From NCBI GenBank assembly GCA_002422225.1, contig DITX01000073.1, positions 1-14,041 on the forward strand: a stretch of DNA of 14,041 nt. The letters are read 5' to 3'. Source of the DNA: Gammaproteobacteria bacterium UBA6173 (GTDB lineage Bacteria; Pseudomonadota; Gammaproteobacteria; Pseudomonadales; Pseudohongiellaceae). The translations under genes were made by a program, and so were the position numbers. The notes below the pieces were generated by a model. It was not told the origin of the DNA. It saw only the letters and a list, made by a program, of their open reading frames with translations, and did no database searches. Shown in pieces: positions 5,258-12,667 of this stretch (its first letter is position 1; each line of letters opens with the position of its first letter).

Positions 5258-8170
5258 TCAGAAGCGTACGTCGAAACCTACGAAATAACGACGACCCAGT
5301 ACGTCGAACATTGACGGATCAGTGTTGGACTGTACGTTCGGGCTGTACAGACGAGGCTGTTGGTCGGTCACGTTGTTAACCCCACCACGAATGGTGACGC
5401 CTTCCATGATTTCGTATCGGCCAGTCAGGTCATAGTACCAAGTCGCTTTGGTGCCTGTGTTGGCAGTCGGTGAGCCACCAGTAACGGTGTTAGAGTGAAC
5501 CATTTCGTCGATGTAACGAGCGGTGATCTGGGCTTGCGCAGGGCCACGCATCCAAGTTGGCGTAATTGTGTGGCGCCATTCTGGAGTTGCACTGCCCGTG
5601 CCTGATCCGATTGTGCCTGCAAAATCATTGATCGGGTCAACGATTGTTGTCTGGGATTCATACTTTTCTACCCAGGTTGATACTATTGACAGGTCAATGG
5701 AGCCCCAATTATTGCTCAGATCGAAACCAATGTTTCCACTGAAGTCAACACCGCTGGTGTTGGTGAACGACTGGTTGCGTGACAGTTGTTTCAGATCGAT
5801 AACACCACCGTTGGTGGGTTCACGGGTAAACAGCTGGCACCACTCGTTGTTCGGGCTGTAAGTGGGGTTAGCATTGTCTCGGTTGAAGCAGCGCTGAACA
5901 ATGGTTGTGGCCGCTACTGAGCTGATTACATCCTCCAATTCAATTGACCAGTAATCCACAGTGAACGTGCTGCGTTCCAGCAAGCTGTGCTCGAAGCCGC
6001 CGATGACCGCACCCAAGGTGTAGGAATCAGCTGTTTCGGGCATCAGGTTCGGGTTGCCGCCAGTGATACCTGTGGCTTGGCTGCTTGGCTGGAAGTAGGT
6101 TGCCTGGCCTGCCACGACAGACTGAGCGTTACACAGCGCGGTTACCTGGGCGCCATTCGGGCCATTGCGGTAAGTTGCTGCCAAGGTGCCAGTTGTGTTG
6201 CAAGGATCTTGGTTGGTGAATGTTGGGAAGTTGTTCAGCTGTGGAGCGAACAGTTCCGAGATGCTTGGTGTACGAACAGCGTGTTGATAACCACCACGCG
6301 CACGCACCATGTCATTGATGTTCCAGTCCAGTGTTGCCTTCCAAGTGTCATCTGAGCCTGAACGCTTACTGTCTGTTACACGGTAACCACCGGTGAATGA
6401 CAGAGAGTCAACCATAGGCAGATCATTCAACAATGGAACAACGATTTCGCCAAAGATGTCCTTGAATTCCAGTTCGCCGCTGACGGGCAGTTGCTGGTTA
6501 AATCCTGCGACCAAGCCAGGCTGTAGTCCGCCATCTGGTTTGAAATCGTAACTCAGGCTGCGCGCGCCAACACCCATAGCCACCTGTACCATACCTGCAG
6601 GTACTTCAAACAGGTTGCCGGACACGGTACCTTCCACGATCTCCTGTTCAATGGTGGTCAGGTTTTTGGCTTCCAGGCTGATGTATGCCTGGCAAGCGCT
6701 GCTGATTGCTGCGGCGCCAAACATATTCAGACCGCCAGCGCACAATGAAGCGCCACCGTCAGCCGCATCCAACAACGCTTGGGTGCGGTCACGACGGACG
6801 TTACCACCTTGAATTTCATTGTTGGTGGACCGGCCGTAGCTGGCGTAAACGTCATAGTTCCATGAACCGGTGATCAAACCGCGGGTACCGGTAGTAACCT
6901 GCATAACGTCGTGGGTGTTAAAGCCTGTACGTCCACCCAGCGAATTGAAGCGCTTGGAGAAAGCAAAGGGTGCAGTCGGGTTGGCGCGTGACGCGAGCAG
7001 AGTTTTGATCTGCGGTGTCAGGAAGGGGTTGGTTACCGGCACTGTGAAGCCAGTTGTTCCGCCCGCTGGTGTTGGTGCCAGTTCCTGCAGCGCGTTGTAG
7101 TTTGTGAACGTAAACCGACCATAGGGCTGGAAGTGTTCATTGATGTCTACTTCGAAGCTGGAGTACATATTCCAGCGTTCCATTGGCAGTACCAAAATGT
7201 TGGCCGGCTCAAAGTTGTAAGAGAAGACGTCTGGGTAGAATGCGGTAGCGATGTCGCTGTCAGGTCCGGTGTAACCAGCTGCGTTGCGAGCAGAGTTGCC
7301 TGAGACACCAGTACAGAACAGCGAGCCGTCGGGGTTAAATCCGAAACCTGCCGAGCCTCCGTTTGCATTACAAGTATTTGGTCCAAATAGCGCATCTACT
7401 GCCGCTTGGCTAGGTGCAGCTGCACCTGGGGTCCAAGAGCCGCCCGGGAATATAGATGTTGTGCCGCTCGCTTGAGCAGAAAAAGCACGAGCGCCTTTGT
7501 AGATAGCGTCACGATTGAAGTAGCTGCCGTTGAACACCGCGCTGCCGCGGCCTTCCATAAATGTGCCGCCCAAGGTGATATCTGCACCCCATTCAACACC
7601 GTCGCCTTCAGCAGTTTCACGGTACTGGGTATTGATGGCCATGCCTTCGAAGTCTTTCTTCATAATGAAGTTGACAACGCCTGACACCGCATCTGGGCCA
7701 TAAGTCGCGCCGGCACCACCGGTGATAATTTCAACGCGTTCAATCAACGCTGACGGGATTGTGTTGATGTCAACAGTGCCGGCACTGGTTGATCCCATTG
7801 CGCGACGGCCATCCATCAGAACCAGGTTGCGACCCGAACCCAGTCCACGCAAGTCAATTACTGCACGGCCGCCGCCGCTGGGGTTGTTGGACTGTGAACT
7901 CAGGTTAGGAGTAACTTGCGGCAGTGTGTTCAGGTACTGCTCGATAGTGGTGTAACCGCTTTCCAGGAGCGCGCCCTGGTCAACTGTCAGAATCGGGCTC
8001 TCTGCGATGGCGTCACGACGTGCAATCAGCGAGCCCGTAACGATTACTTCCTCGATTTCAGGCGTGTTTTGCGCAAACGTAGGCATTGAAACTGCCATGC
8101 CGGCTGCGCCTGCGCTTCCGCCGATGATGGCCAGTCGAACTGCTTTTGCCAAGCTGGAATGTCTATACAT
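5258..8170 (-). CDS. TonB-dependent outer-membrane receptor 2
   Basis: A 970-residue TonB-dependent receptor, complete. The signal peptide covers residues 1-33 (basic start, GG-rich hydrophobic core, cleavage after TFA). The TonB box IEEVIVTGS is at about 39-47. The plug domain carries IDLRGLGSGRNLVLMDGRR and RVEIITGGAGATYGPDAV, then the barrel follows, ending in the aromatic C-terminus VGFDVRF. Four cysteine pairs in presumed surface loops (for example LCAGG to ACQAY and RCFNR to WCQLF) suggest disulfide-bonded extracellular loops. The start is firm: the ATG at 8170 has a near-perfect Shine-Dalgarno (AAGGAGGG) 7 bases upstream. It shares the plug hallmarks of receptor 1 but differs in loops and length, so it is a diverged family member rather than a recent duplicate. 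The substrate is unknown. It is transcribed alone, with a long upstream non-coding region and the bidirectional terminator at its end. Confidence 0.95.
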   Translation of the reverse strand: MYRHSSLAKAVRLAIIGGSAGAAGMAVSMPTFAQNTPEIEEVIVTGSLIARRDAIAESPILTVDQGALLESGYTTIEQYLNTLPQVTPNLSSQSNNPSGGGRAVIDLRGLGSGRNLVLMDGRRAMGSTSAGTVDINTIPSALIERVEIITGGAGATYGPDAVSGVVNFIMKKDFEGMAINTQYRETAEGDGVEWGADITLGGTFMEGRGSAVFNGSYFNRDAIYKGARAFSAQASGTTSIFPGGSWTPGAAAPSQAAVDALFGPNTCNANGGSAGFGFNPDGSLFCTGVSGNSARNAAGYTGPDSDIATAFYPDVFSYNFEPANILVLPMERWNMYSSFEVDINEHFQPYGRFTFTNYNALQELAPTPAGGTTGFTVPVTNPFLTPQIKTLLASRANPTAPFAFSKRFNSLGGRTGFNTHDVMQVTTGTRGLITGSWNYDVYASYGRSTNNEIQGGNVRRDRTQALLDAADGGASLCAGGLNMFGAAAISSACQAYISLEAKNLTTIEQEIVEGTVSGNLFEVPAGMVQVAMGVGARSLSYDFKPDGGLQPGLVAGFNQQLPVSGELEFKDIFGEIVVPLLNDLPMVDSLSFTGGYRVTDSKRSGSDDTWKATLDWNINDMVRARGGYQHAVRTPSISELFAPQLNNFPTFTNQDPCNTTGTLAATYRNGPNGAQVTALCNAQSVVAGQATYFQPSSQATGITGGNPNLMPETADSYTLGAVIGGFEHSLLERSTFTVDYWSIELEDVISSVAATTIVQRCFNRDNANPTYSPNNEWCQLFTREPTNGGVIDLKQLSRNQSFTNTSGVDFSGNIGFDLSNNWGSIDLSIVSTWVEKYESQTTIVDPINDFAGTIGSGTGSATPEWRHTITPTWMRGPAQAQITARYIDEMVHSNTVTGGSPTANTGTKATWYYDLTGRYEIMEGVTIRGGVNNVTDQQPRLYSPNVQSNTDPSMFDVLGRRYFVGFDVRF

Positions 8171-8177
8171 CCACGTA

Positions 8178-8185
8178 CCCTCCTT
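8178..8185 (-). promoter_or_regulatory. Strong Shine-Dalgarno of TonB-dependent receptor 2
   Basis: On the - strand this reads AAGGAGGG, 7 bases before the ATG at 8170. It is the strongest ribosome binding site seen in the window and suggests high expression. It overlaps an 8-base palindrome (CCTTAAGG) at 8182-8189 that could partly hide it. Confidence 0.75.
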
Positions 8186-8186
8186 A

Positions 8187-8486
8187 AGGGAACTTTTTTA
8201 TAGTTTACATCTCTAAATGGTTATCGCATCTATAAGGTGCAGTACAGTAGGTGATTAAAGCGCGCAACAAAACAAAATTCTCATGCAACCGTGCCGTTGA
8301 TGACATGCAGTTGTCACACAGCGGGCTCACAATGCGCCTGAGTTATAGAAAATTTTACGTTGTTACCGGTTCCTGACCTCCGGCACTACCCTTATGCACG
8401 CTCGCGAGAATACTAGGGATGCTTTAGCCCAGTCAATCTCGAACGAGCGCTATTTAAGGATAATTGTCATTGATTGCTGAGATTCG
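8187..8486. other. Non-coding stretch between cobB and TonB-dependent receptor 2
   Basis: About 300 bases with no convincing gene on either strand. It must hold the promoter of receptor 2 (read on the -) and any 3' signal of cobB. Visible structure: a 5-6-5 inverted repeat TGACA-N6-TGTCA at 8301-8316, and a distant pair CGCTCG (~8400) / CGAGCG (~8444) that could form a long hairpin without a T-tract. An AT-rich - strand segment (ACTATAAAAAA, about 8191-8201) lies just upstream of the receptor ribosome site. No clear -35/-10 pair and no classic intrinsic terminator were found. A Fur-box-like or other named operator could not be recognised. Confidence 0.5.
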
Positions 8487-9209
8487 TCAAAATTTCTTAA
8501 GAATTTCATTTACTAAGCTTGGTACAGAGTGACTTGCCAGTCCATAGCGGTGCTCATCAAAAGTTGAGCCGGTTGCTTCCAGATTCAGTTCTAGGGTTTT
8601 TGCGCCGTAACGTTTGGCCATTTGGTTAAATCCAGAGGCGGGATATACGTTGCCAGACGTTCCGATAGCGATAAATAAATCGCAATTTATCAAAGCGTGC
8701 TCTATCTGAGTCATGGCCAGCGGCATTTCTCCAAACCACACGACATGTGGTCGTAAATTGCCGGGCTGACGACAGCATCGACAAATGTGATCCAATGACA
8801 GATCCTGCCTGATCTCAAAAATCAACCCAGACTCACGGCAACGCATTTTGAGCAGTTCTCCATGCATATGAACCAGTTTGCGGCTGCCGGCACGTTCATG
8901 CAGATTGTCTATGTTCTGCGTGATCAGCATAAAGTGTGTGTCCAGGAGCGAATCTAATTCATGCTCGAGCTTGGCGAGAGCTGTATGAGCAGCGTTTGGT
9001 TTAACATCCGGATGTAGTAGGTGGCGTCGTCGTTGATTGTAAAACTCATGAACAAGTATCGGATTTTTTTCAAAGCCTTGTGGCGTGGCAACGTCTTCAA
9101 TGCGATGGCTCTCCCATAAGCCATCAGCGGCTCGGAATGTTGGTATGCCTGACTCAGCCGAAATGCCTGCCCCGGTAAGCACCACAATTGACTTGAATGG
9201 CGACTTCAC
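8487..9209 (-). CDS. cobB: NAD-dependent protein deacylase, CobB/SIRT5-type sirtuin
   Basis: A 240-residue sirtuin that removes acetyl and probably succinyl groups from protein lysines while consuming NAD+. Seen in order: the NAD-binding GAGISAESGIPTFR (13-26); Tyr57 and Arg60 in FYNQRRRHL, the Y-x-x-R pair that lets class III sirtuins accept acidic acyl groups; TQNIDNLHERAG (97-108); catalytic His116 in HMHGE; cysteines of the small zinc module (C124 and the HICRCC cluster); RPHVVWFGE; and IGTSGNVYPASG. The line-up with E. coli CobB is close along the whole length, without that protein's longer N-terminal form. The start is a GTG at 9209 (- strand), 8 bases after GGAG (9218-9221); it places the first strand correctly before the NAD loop. 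It is divergent from the peroxiredoxin operon and is transcribed alone. Confidence 0.94.
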   Translation of the reverse strand: MKSPFKSIVVLTGAGISAESGIPTFRAADGLWESHRIEDVATPQGFEKNPILVHEFYNQRRRHLLHPDVKPNAAHTALAKLEHELDSLLDTHFMLITQNIDNLHERAGSRKLVHMHGELLKMRCRESGLIFEIRQDLSLDHICRCCRQPGNLRPHVVWFGEMPLAMTQIEHALINCDLFIAIGTSGNVYPASGFNQMAKRYGAKTLELNLEATGSTFDEHRYGLASHSVPSLVNEILKKF

Positions 9210-9248
9210 AAAAGTTTCTCCAAGGACATTACAATGACGGGTGAAGCC

Positions 9249-9277
9249 ATTATTACTACAGCACTGTTTGCCTGCAA
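9249..9277 (-). promoter_or_regulatory. Candidate promoter of cobB
   Basis: On the - strand TTGCAG (9272-9277) and AATAAT (9249-9254) are separated by 17 bases. The -10 is one base off consensus; the -35 keeps TTG. It would give a leader of about 30 bases to the GTG start. Pattern evidence only. Confidence 0.4.
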
Positions 9278-9337
9278 GTTGTGTCAGAAAAACCGGTTCA
9301 AGTTACCTAAACCATATAAAGTACGTGGAACACTTAC

Positions 9338-9343
9338 TATAAT
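9338..9343 (+). promoter_or_regulatory. Candidate -10 element of the bcp-ybfF-pdxJ-MFS operon
   Basis: A perfect TATAAT about 27 bases before the bcp start codon. No good -35 is found at 16-18 bases (the position reads TATAAA/ATAAAG), and there is no extended -10 TGn, so the promoter may need an activator. The AGGAG ribosome site at 9358-9362 follows at the right distance. Confidence 0.45.
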
Positions 9344-9369
9344 GCGCGCTGTCACACAGGAGTCCAGTC

Positions 9370-9846
9370 ATGTCATTACCTTCAATCGGGAAAAGTGCCC
9401 CTTTGTTTTCATTGTCAGACCAAGACGGCAACATCGTCTCGTTAGAAAATCTGAAAGGTAAAATTGTAGTGCTCTACTTCTATCCCAAAGCGATGACGCC
9501 CGGGTGTACTGTGCAGGCCTGCAGTCTGCGAGACAGTAAGTCGGAGTTGGACAAGTTGGGTATTGTGGTTCTGGGTGTCAGTCCAGACCCGGTCAATAAG
9601 TTGCAGAAATTCATCGAGAAAGAATCGCTCAACTTTACATTGTTGTCGGATGTTGATCATGCCGTCGCCGAAAGCTATGGCTCGTGGGGATTAAAAAAAT
9701 TCATGGGTCGTGAGTATATGGGCGTTCTGCGCCAGACTTTTATCATCGATGCTGAAGGCACTTTGCAATTTGTCATGGATGATGTCAAAACCAAAACCCA
9801 TCATGATGATGTCATTAAGTGGATAAGCTCCAATTTGAGCAGTTAA
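9370..9846 (+). CDS. bcp: Thiol peroxiredoxin, Bcp/PrxQ type
   Basis: A 158-residue cytoplasmic peroxiredoxin that reduces hydrogen peroxide and organic hydroperoxides with thioredoxin as donor. The thioredoxin-fold AhpC/TSA domain covers the whole length. The active site PKAMTPGCTVQAC contains the P-x-x-x-T-x-x-C motif with peroxidatic Cys46 and the resolving Cys51 five residues later, as in the atypical 2-Cys E. coli Bcp. The Bcp-like GVSPD and the Arg in GVLRQTFIID near residue 120 are present. The ATG at 9370 has AGGAG 7 bases upstream. It is first in a run of four + strand genes; the next start lies 17 bases after its stop. There is no dapA or gcvR next to it, unlike the common enterobacterial arrangement. 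Confidence 0.95.
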   Translation: MSLPSIGKSAPLFSLSDQDGNIVSLENLKGKIVVLYFYPKAMTPGCTVQACSLRDSKSELDKLGIVVLGVSPDPVNKLQKFIEKESLNFTLLSDVDHAVAESYGSWGLKKFMGREYMGVLRQTFIIDAEGTLQFVMDDVKTKTHHDDVIKWISSNLSS

Positions 9847-9863
9847 ATCTGGCGTGGCCGTTG

Positions 9864-10646
9864 ATGAAACTCAATTTTAAACAGTATTCAGCGACTGGAG
9901 AGCCTTTGCTTATTTTGCATGGGCTTTTTGGCAGCCTGCAGAATTGGACGTGGCACAGCAAAAAGTTGTCAGAACACTTTTCTGTTTACTCACTGGATAT
10001 GCGGAATCATGGTGCTTCACCGCATAGCGACGACATGAATTATTCCGTGATGGCGCATGACATTCTGGAGTTCATGGTTGACCATCACATTGAGCGTGCG
10101 CATATTCTTGGTCACTCGATGGGCGGCAAGGTGGCGATGCAATTTGCTTTGATGGCTCCTGAGCGTATCAATCGACTGGTCATTGCCGATGTTGCGCCGG
10201 TTTTGTACGGTGGCGAGCGCGGTGAGCATGATGAGATTTTTGCAGGCTTGTCTGCCTTGAATCTGTCATCAATTGCCAGCCGCAATGATGCTGACAAACA
10301 ACTGGCGCACTTTGTTGAGGATGAAGTGGTGCGCCAGTTTTTGCTGAGTAACCTGGTCAGGCAGACATCGGGTGATTTTGCCTGGCGCATCAATTTGCCC
10401 GTGCTGAAGGCATCGTACAGCCAACTCAGGGCGGCTCCCATTGCGGATGCGCCTTATCAGGGGCGAGTGTTATTTGTTAAAGGCGAGAGATCAGACTACA
10501 TTTTGCCGTCGCACAGGGACGAAGTATTGCGGTTGTTTCCTCGCGCCATATTAAAAACCATTACACAGACCGGACATTGGCTGCATGCCGAAAAGCCGGA
10601 CACGTTTTACCGCATCGTCTCTGATTTTCTTCAGGAAAAAATATGA
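9864..10646 (+). CDS. ybfF: Alpha/beta-fold hydrolase, YbfF-like esterase
   Basis: 260 residues from the ATG at 9864. An alpha/beta hydrolase with the oxyanion-hole HGLFGS (19-24), the DMRNHGASP stretch, the nucleophile elbow GHSMGG (Ser85), ADVAPV after strand 6, and a C-terminal GHWLHAEKPD holding the catalytic His. The order and wording closely follow E. coli YbfF, an acyl-CoA/ester hydrolase of broad or uncertain substrate. No signal peptide, so cytoplasmic. An in-frame GTG at 9819 would add 15 residues overlapping bcp, but the YbfF-like N-terminus (MKLNF) supports 9864; the ribosome site there is weak, which fits translational coupling. The stop overlaps the pdxJ start (ATGA, 10643-10646). 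Confidence 0.9.
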   Translation: MKLNFKQYSATGEPLLILHGLFGSLQNWTWHSKKLSEHFSVYSLDMRNHGASPHSDDMNYSVMAHDILEFMVDHHIERAHILGHSMGGKVAMQFALMAPERINRLVIADVAPVLYGGERGEHDEIFAGLSALNLSSIASRNDADKQLAHFVEDEVVRQFLLSNLVRQTSGDFAWRINLPVLKASYSQLRAAPIADAPYQGRVLFVKGERSDYILPSHRDEVLRLFPRAILKTITQTGHWLHAEKPDTFYRIVSDFLQEKI

Positions 10647-11404
10647 CACTGTTAAGTGTGAATGTGAACAAAATCGCATTGCTGCGTAATTCCCGTGGCA
10701 CCAATTTTCCGGATTTGTTGGTGTTTGTACGCCGAATATTGGCGCAGGGAGTGCGTGGTATAACCATTCACCCGCGCCCGGACGAACGACACATAACCCG
10801 TCACGATGCTTTTGAGTTGTCGACCTTGCTCGGCGATTATCCCGATGTTGAATTTAATATTGAGGGGTACCCCTCTGCTGAGTTTCTTGAGTTGATAAAA
10901 ACCTTGCGACCTGCGCAGTGCACACTTGTGCCTGATGAACCAGGTCAGTTGACGTCTGACCACGGCTGGGATGTGAGAGCGCATGAAGCGCAATTGGCAG
11001 CTGTGATTGCGCAATTGCGCGAATGGGGCGTGCGCAGCAGTTTGTTTCTTGATCCGGACCCTACACAAATTGAGTCAGTCAAGCGAGTGGGTGCCGACCG
11101 CATCGAGTTATACACAGAAGAGTATGCTCGCGTATTTGCGGGAGGTGATTTTGAGCAATGCACACAGGTCTTGTCTCGGTACCAACAAACCGCTGCTGCA
11201 GCAACATTGGTGGGTGTTGGTGTTAATGCCGGGCATGACCTCAACCTGAAGAATCTTTCAACGTTTCTGGGAATCGGCAATATTATTGAAGTGTCGATTG
11301 GCCATGCTTTGATCGTTGAGTCTCTGGAAATGGGGATGGATGACGTGCTGGCGTTGTATCTGGCGATTACGGGCGATTTCGCTGGTGATGAGCATGTCAG
11401 CTGA
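10643..11404 (+). CDS. pdxJ: Pyridoxine 5'-phosphate synthase PdxJ (Bacteroidetes-like subtype)
   Basis: A 253-residue TIM-barrel enzyme that condenses 1-deoxyxylulose 5-phosphate with 3-amino-2-oxopropyl phosphate to pyridoxine 5'-phosphate in vitamin B6 synthesis. Family landmarks: LSVNVNKIALLRNSRG at the N-terminus; HPRPDERHI with His43, Arg45 and His50 of the active site; NIEGYPS with Glu74 as the likely catalytic Glu; TLVPDEPGQ; VNAGHDLNLKNL; and EVSIGHALI near the C-terminus. The wording (NVNK, HPRPDERHI, NIEGYPS, VPDEP) resembles PdxJ proteins I know from Bacteroidetes more than the E. coli form (NIDH, HLREDRRHI, LEMA). Start ATG has AGGA (10633-10636) 6 bases upstream and overlaps the ybfF stop by 4 bases. 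It is not next to recO/acpS, the usual gammaproteobacterial pdxJ location, so it may be a transferred or second copy. Confidence 0.92.
   Translation: MTLLSVNVNKIALLRNSRGTNFPDLLVFVRRILAQGVRGITIHPRPDERHITRHDAFELSTLLGDYPDVEFNIEGYPSAEFLELIKTLRPAQCTLVPDEPGQLTSDHGWDVRAHEAQLAAVIAQLREWGVRSSLFLDPDPTQIESVKRVGADRIELYTEEYARVFAGGDFEQCTQVLSRYQQTAAAATLVGVGVNAGHDLNLKNLSTFLGIGNIIEVSIGHALIVESLEMGMDDVLALYLAITGDFAGDEHVS
11384..11388 (+). promoter_or_regulatory. GGTGA ribosome binding site that decides the MFS start
   Basis: GGTGA pairs with the extended anti-Shine-Dalgarno and lies 5 bases before the ATG at 11394. An in-frame ATG at 11388 overlaps this site and lacks its own, so 11394 is preferred. Confidence 0.45.
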
Positions 11405-12656
11405 TCGGAAAATTTTTTACGGTTACTGGATCATCCTTGCAGCATTTGTAACTCAGTTTGCCTCAATCGGGCTGCAGAACTATGTCATCGGTCCGTTCAC
11501 CATCCCGATGACCGAGGAATTCGGCTGGACGCGCGCTGAATTTACATCTGCACGTTCGATTGGCCAAATCGTGGCTGCATTTACGGGCTTTTTTATCGGA
11601 GCCGGTGTGGATCGATATGGTGGACGGCCCTTCATTCTAGTGGGCATGGCCATTCTTTCAACGTCTGTATATACCCTCGGTAGCGTGCAAACCCTGACAC
11701 ATTGGATTGTGGTAAATGGTTTTATTGTCACCATCGGTGCGGCCATGATTGGCAACCTGGTGGTTAACGTAACCTTGGGTAAGTGGTTTGTAAATTATCG
11801 TGGTCGTGCGGTTGCTCTGGCGGCAATGGGGGTGTCTTTAAGCGGTGTACTATTGCCCCCAATCACTACCTGGCTGGTTGATACACTTGGCTGGCGCGTG
11901 GCATGGCATGTGCTGGGCATCGGTGCCGCGCTGTTGATTGCGCCTGCAGCGCTGGTGATTCGCCGAAGCCCTGAAGATTACAATATGAATCCCGATGGTC
12001 ATTCAGCCGAGCAAATGGCCTCTGAAATGGGTGATCGAGCCAGACTGGACTACGCCAGCTCCATGACACGCCGGCAGGCCATGCGCACCGGGCGATTCTA
12101 TGCCCTGGTGCTGGCCTTTGGGCTGTTTCAGATTTCTATCACGGTCATGCTGTTGCAGACCGTGCCGTTTATGACAGATGCAGGGTATCCGCGTCTGCTG
12201 GCTGCCTCAATGATTTCGTTGACCTCCATGCCGGCATTTATCAGCAAGCCTTTCTGGGGGATGTTGATCGACCGATACAGCGCCAGGCCCCTTGCTGCGA
12301 TTGGCGCTAGCATTACCGGCTTTTCTCTGATCATCATTGTGCTTGCAGTGCAGGTACAGAATAATGTGCTGGTCTATTCGGCATTTCTTTTGATGGGTCT
12401 TGGCTGGGGGGGATTGATCCCTTTGCAGGAAGTCATCTGGGCCAGCTACTTTGGGCGTCGTTATCTCGGGTCTGTGCGCGCTACAGCGTTACCATTCACT
12501 TTTGCCATGACGGCGTTAGGCCCCGTGTTGGCGGCCGCGCACTACGACCACTTTGGCAACTATGACAATGCATTTTTGATGATGGCTGTTTGTAACCTTG
12601 CCGCCGCGCTGATGTTGCTGCTGATTTCTGACAGTCGACCTGCACCCAGCTCATAG
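11394..12656 (+). CDS. Major facilitator superfamily transporter, monocarboxylate/OFA-like
   Basis: A 420-residue MFS permease with about 12 hydrophobic segments in two halves joined by a polar loop (about residues 195-225, SPEDYNMNPDG onward). The loop-2/3 motif A is present as GAGVDRYGGRP in the first half and echoed as GMLIDRYSARP in the second. The YGYWIILAAF start, the FGWTRAEF stretch and the overall length match the monocarboxylate/oxalate-formate antiporter-like branch of MFS, so an organic anion is the likely cargo (inference). It sits in the inner membrane. The start at 11394 overlaps the pdxJ end by 11 bases, implying coupling. It ends 11 bases from the convergent tesA stop with no hairpin between them. 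A further upstream in-frame start (11316) lies deep in pdxJ and would add an implausible Trp-rich N-terminus. Confidence 0.9.
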   Translation: MSADRKIFYGYWIILAAFVTQFASIGLQNYVIGPFTIPMTEEFGWTRAEFTSARSIGQIVAAFTGFFIGAGVDRYGGRPFILVGMAILSTSVYTLGSVQTLTHWIVVNGFIVTIGAAMIGNLVVNVTLGKWFVNYRGRAVALAAMGVSLSGVLLPPITTWLVDTLGWRVAWHVLGIGAALLIAPAALVIRRSPEDYNMNPDGHSAEQMASEMGDRARLDYASSMTRRQAMRTGRFYALVLAFGLFQISITVMLLQTVPFMTDAGYPRLLAASMISLTSMPAFISKPFWGMLIDRYSARPLAAIGASITGFSLIIIVLAVQVQNNVLVYSAFLLMGLGWGGLIPLQEVIWASYFGRRYLGSVRATALPFTFAMTALGPVLAAAHYDHFGNYDNAFLMMAVCNLAAALMLLLISDSRPAPSS

Positions 12657-12667
12657 AAACTGCCAAT

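Noticed and set aside
224..8170. The two receptors as a recent duplication.
   Set aside because: Only the plug hallmarks are alike; loops, lengths and cysteine patterns differ, so they are distant paralogs.
8332..8376. A 14-codon + strand reading frame in the gene-free stretch, ending YVVTGS, which looks like a TonB-box remnant and shares a 14-base match with receptor 1.
   Set aside because: No further receptor homology on either side, no ribosome site, and a single 14-base match is about what chance predicts in 14 kb.
9234..9461. A + strand frame starting upstream of bcp.
   Set aside because: Overlaps the true bcp start in another frame, has no good ribosome site and no recognisable domain; the region is better read as the cobB-bcp promoter region.
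11316..11393. N-terminal extension of the MFS protein.
   Set aside because: Overlaps pdxJ by about 90 bases and gives a Trp-rich, non-family N-terminus; the GGTGA-served ATG at 11394 is better.
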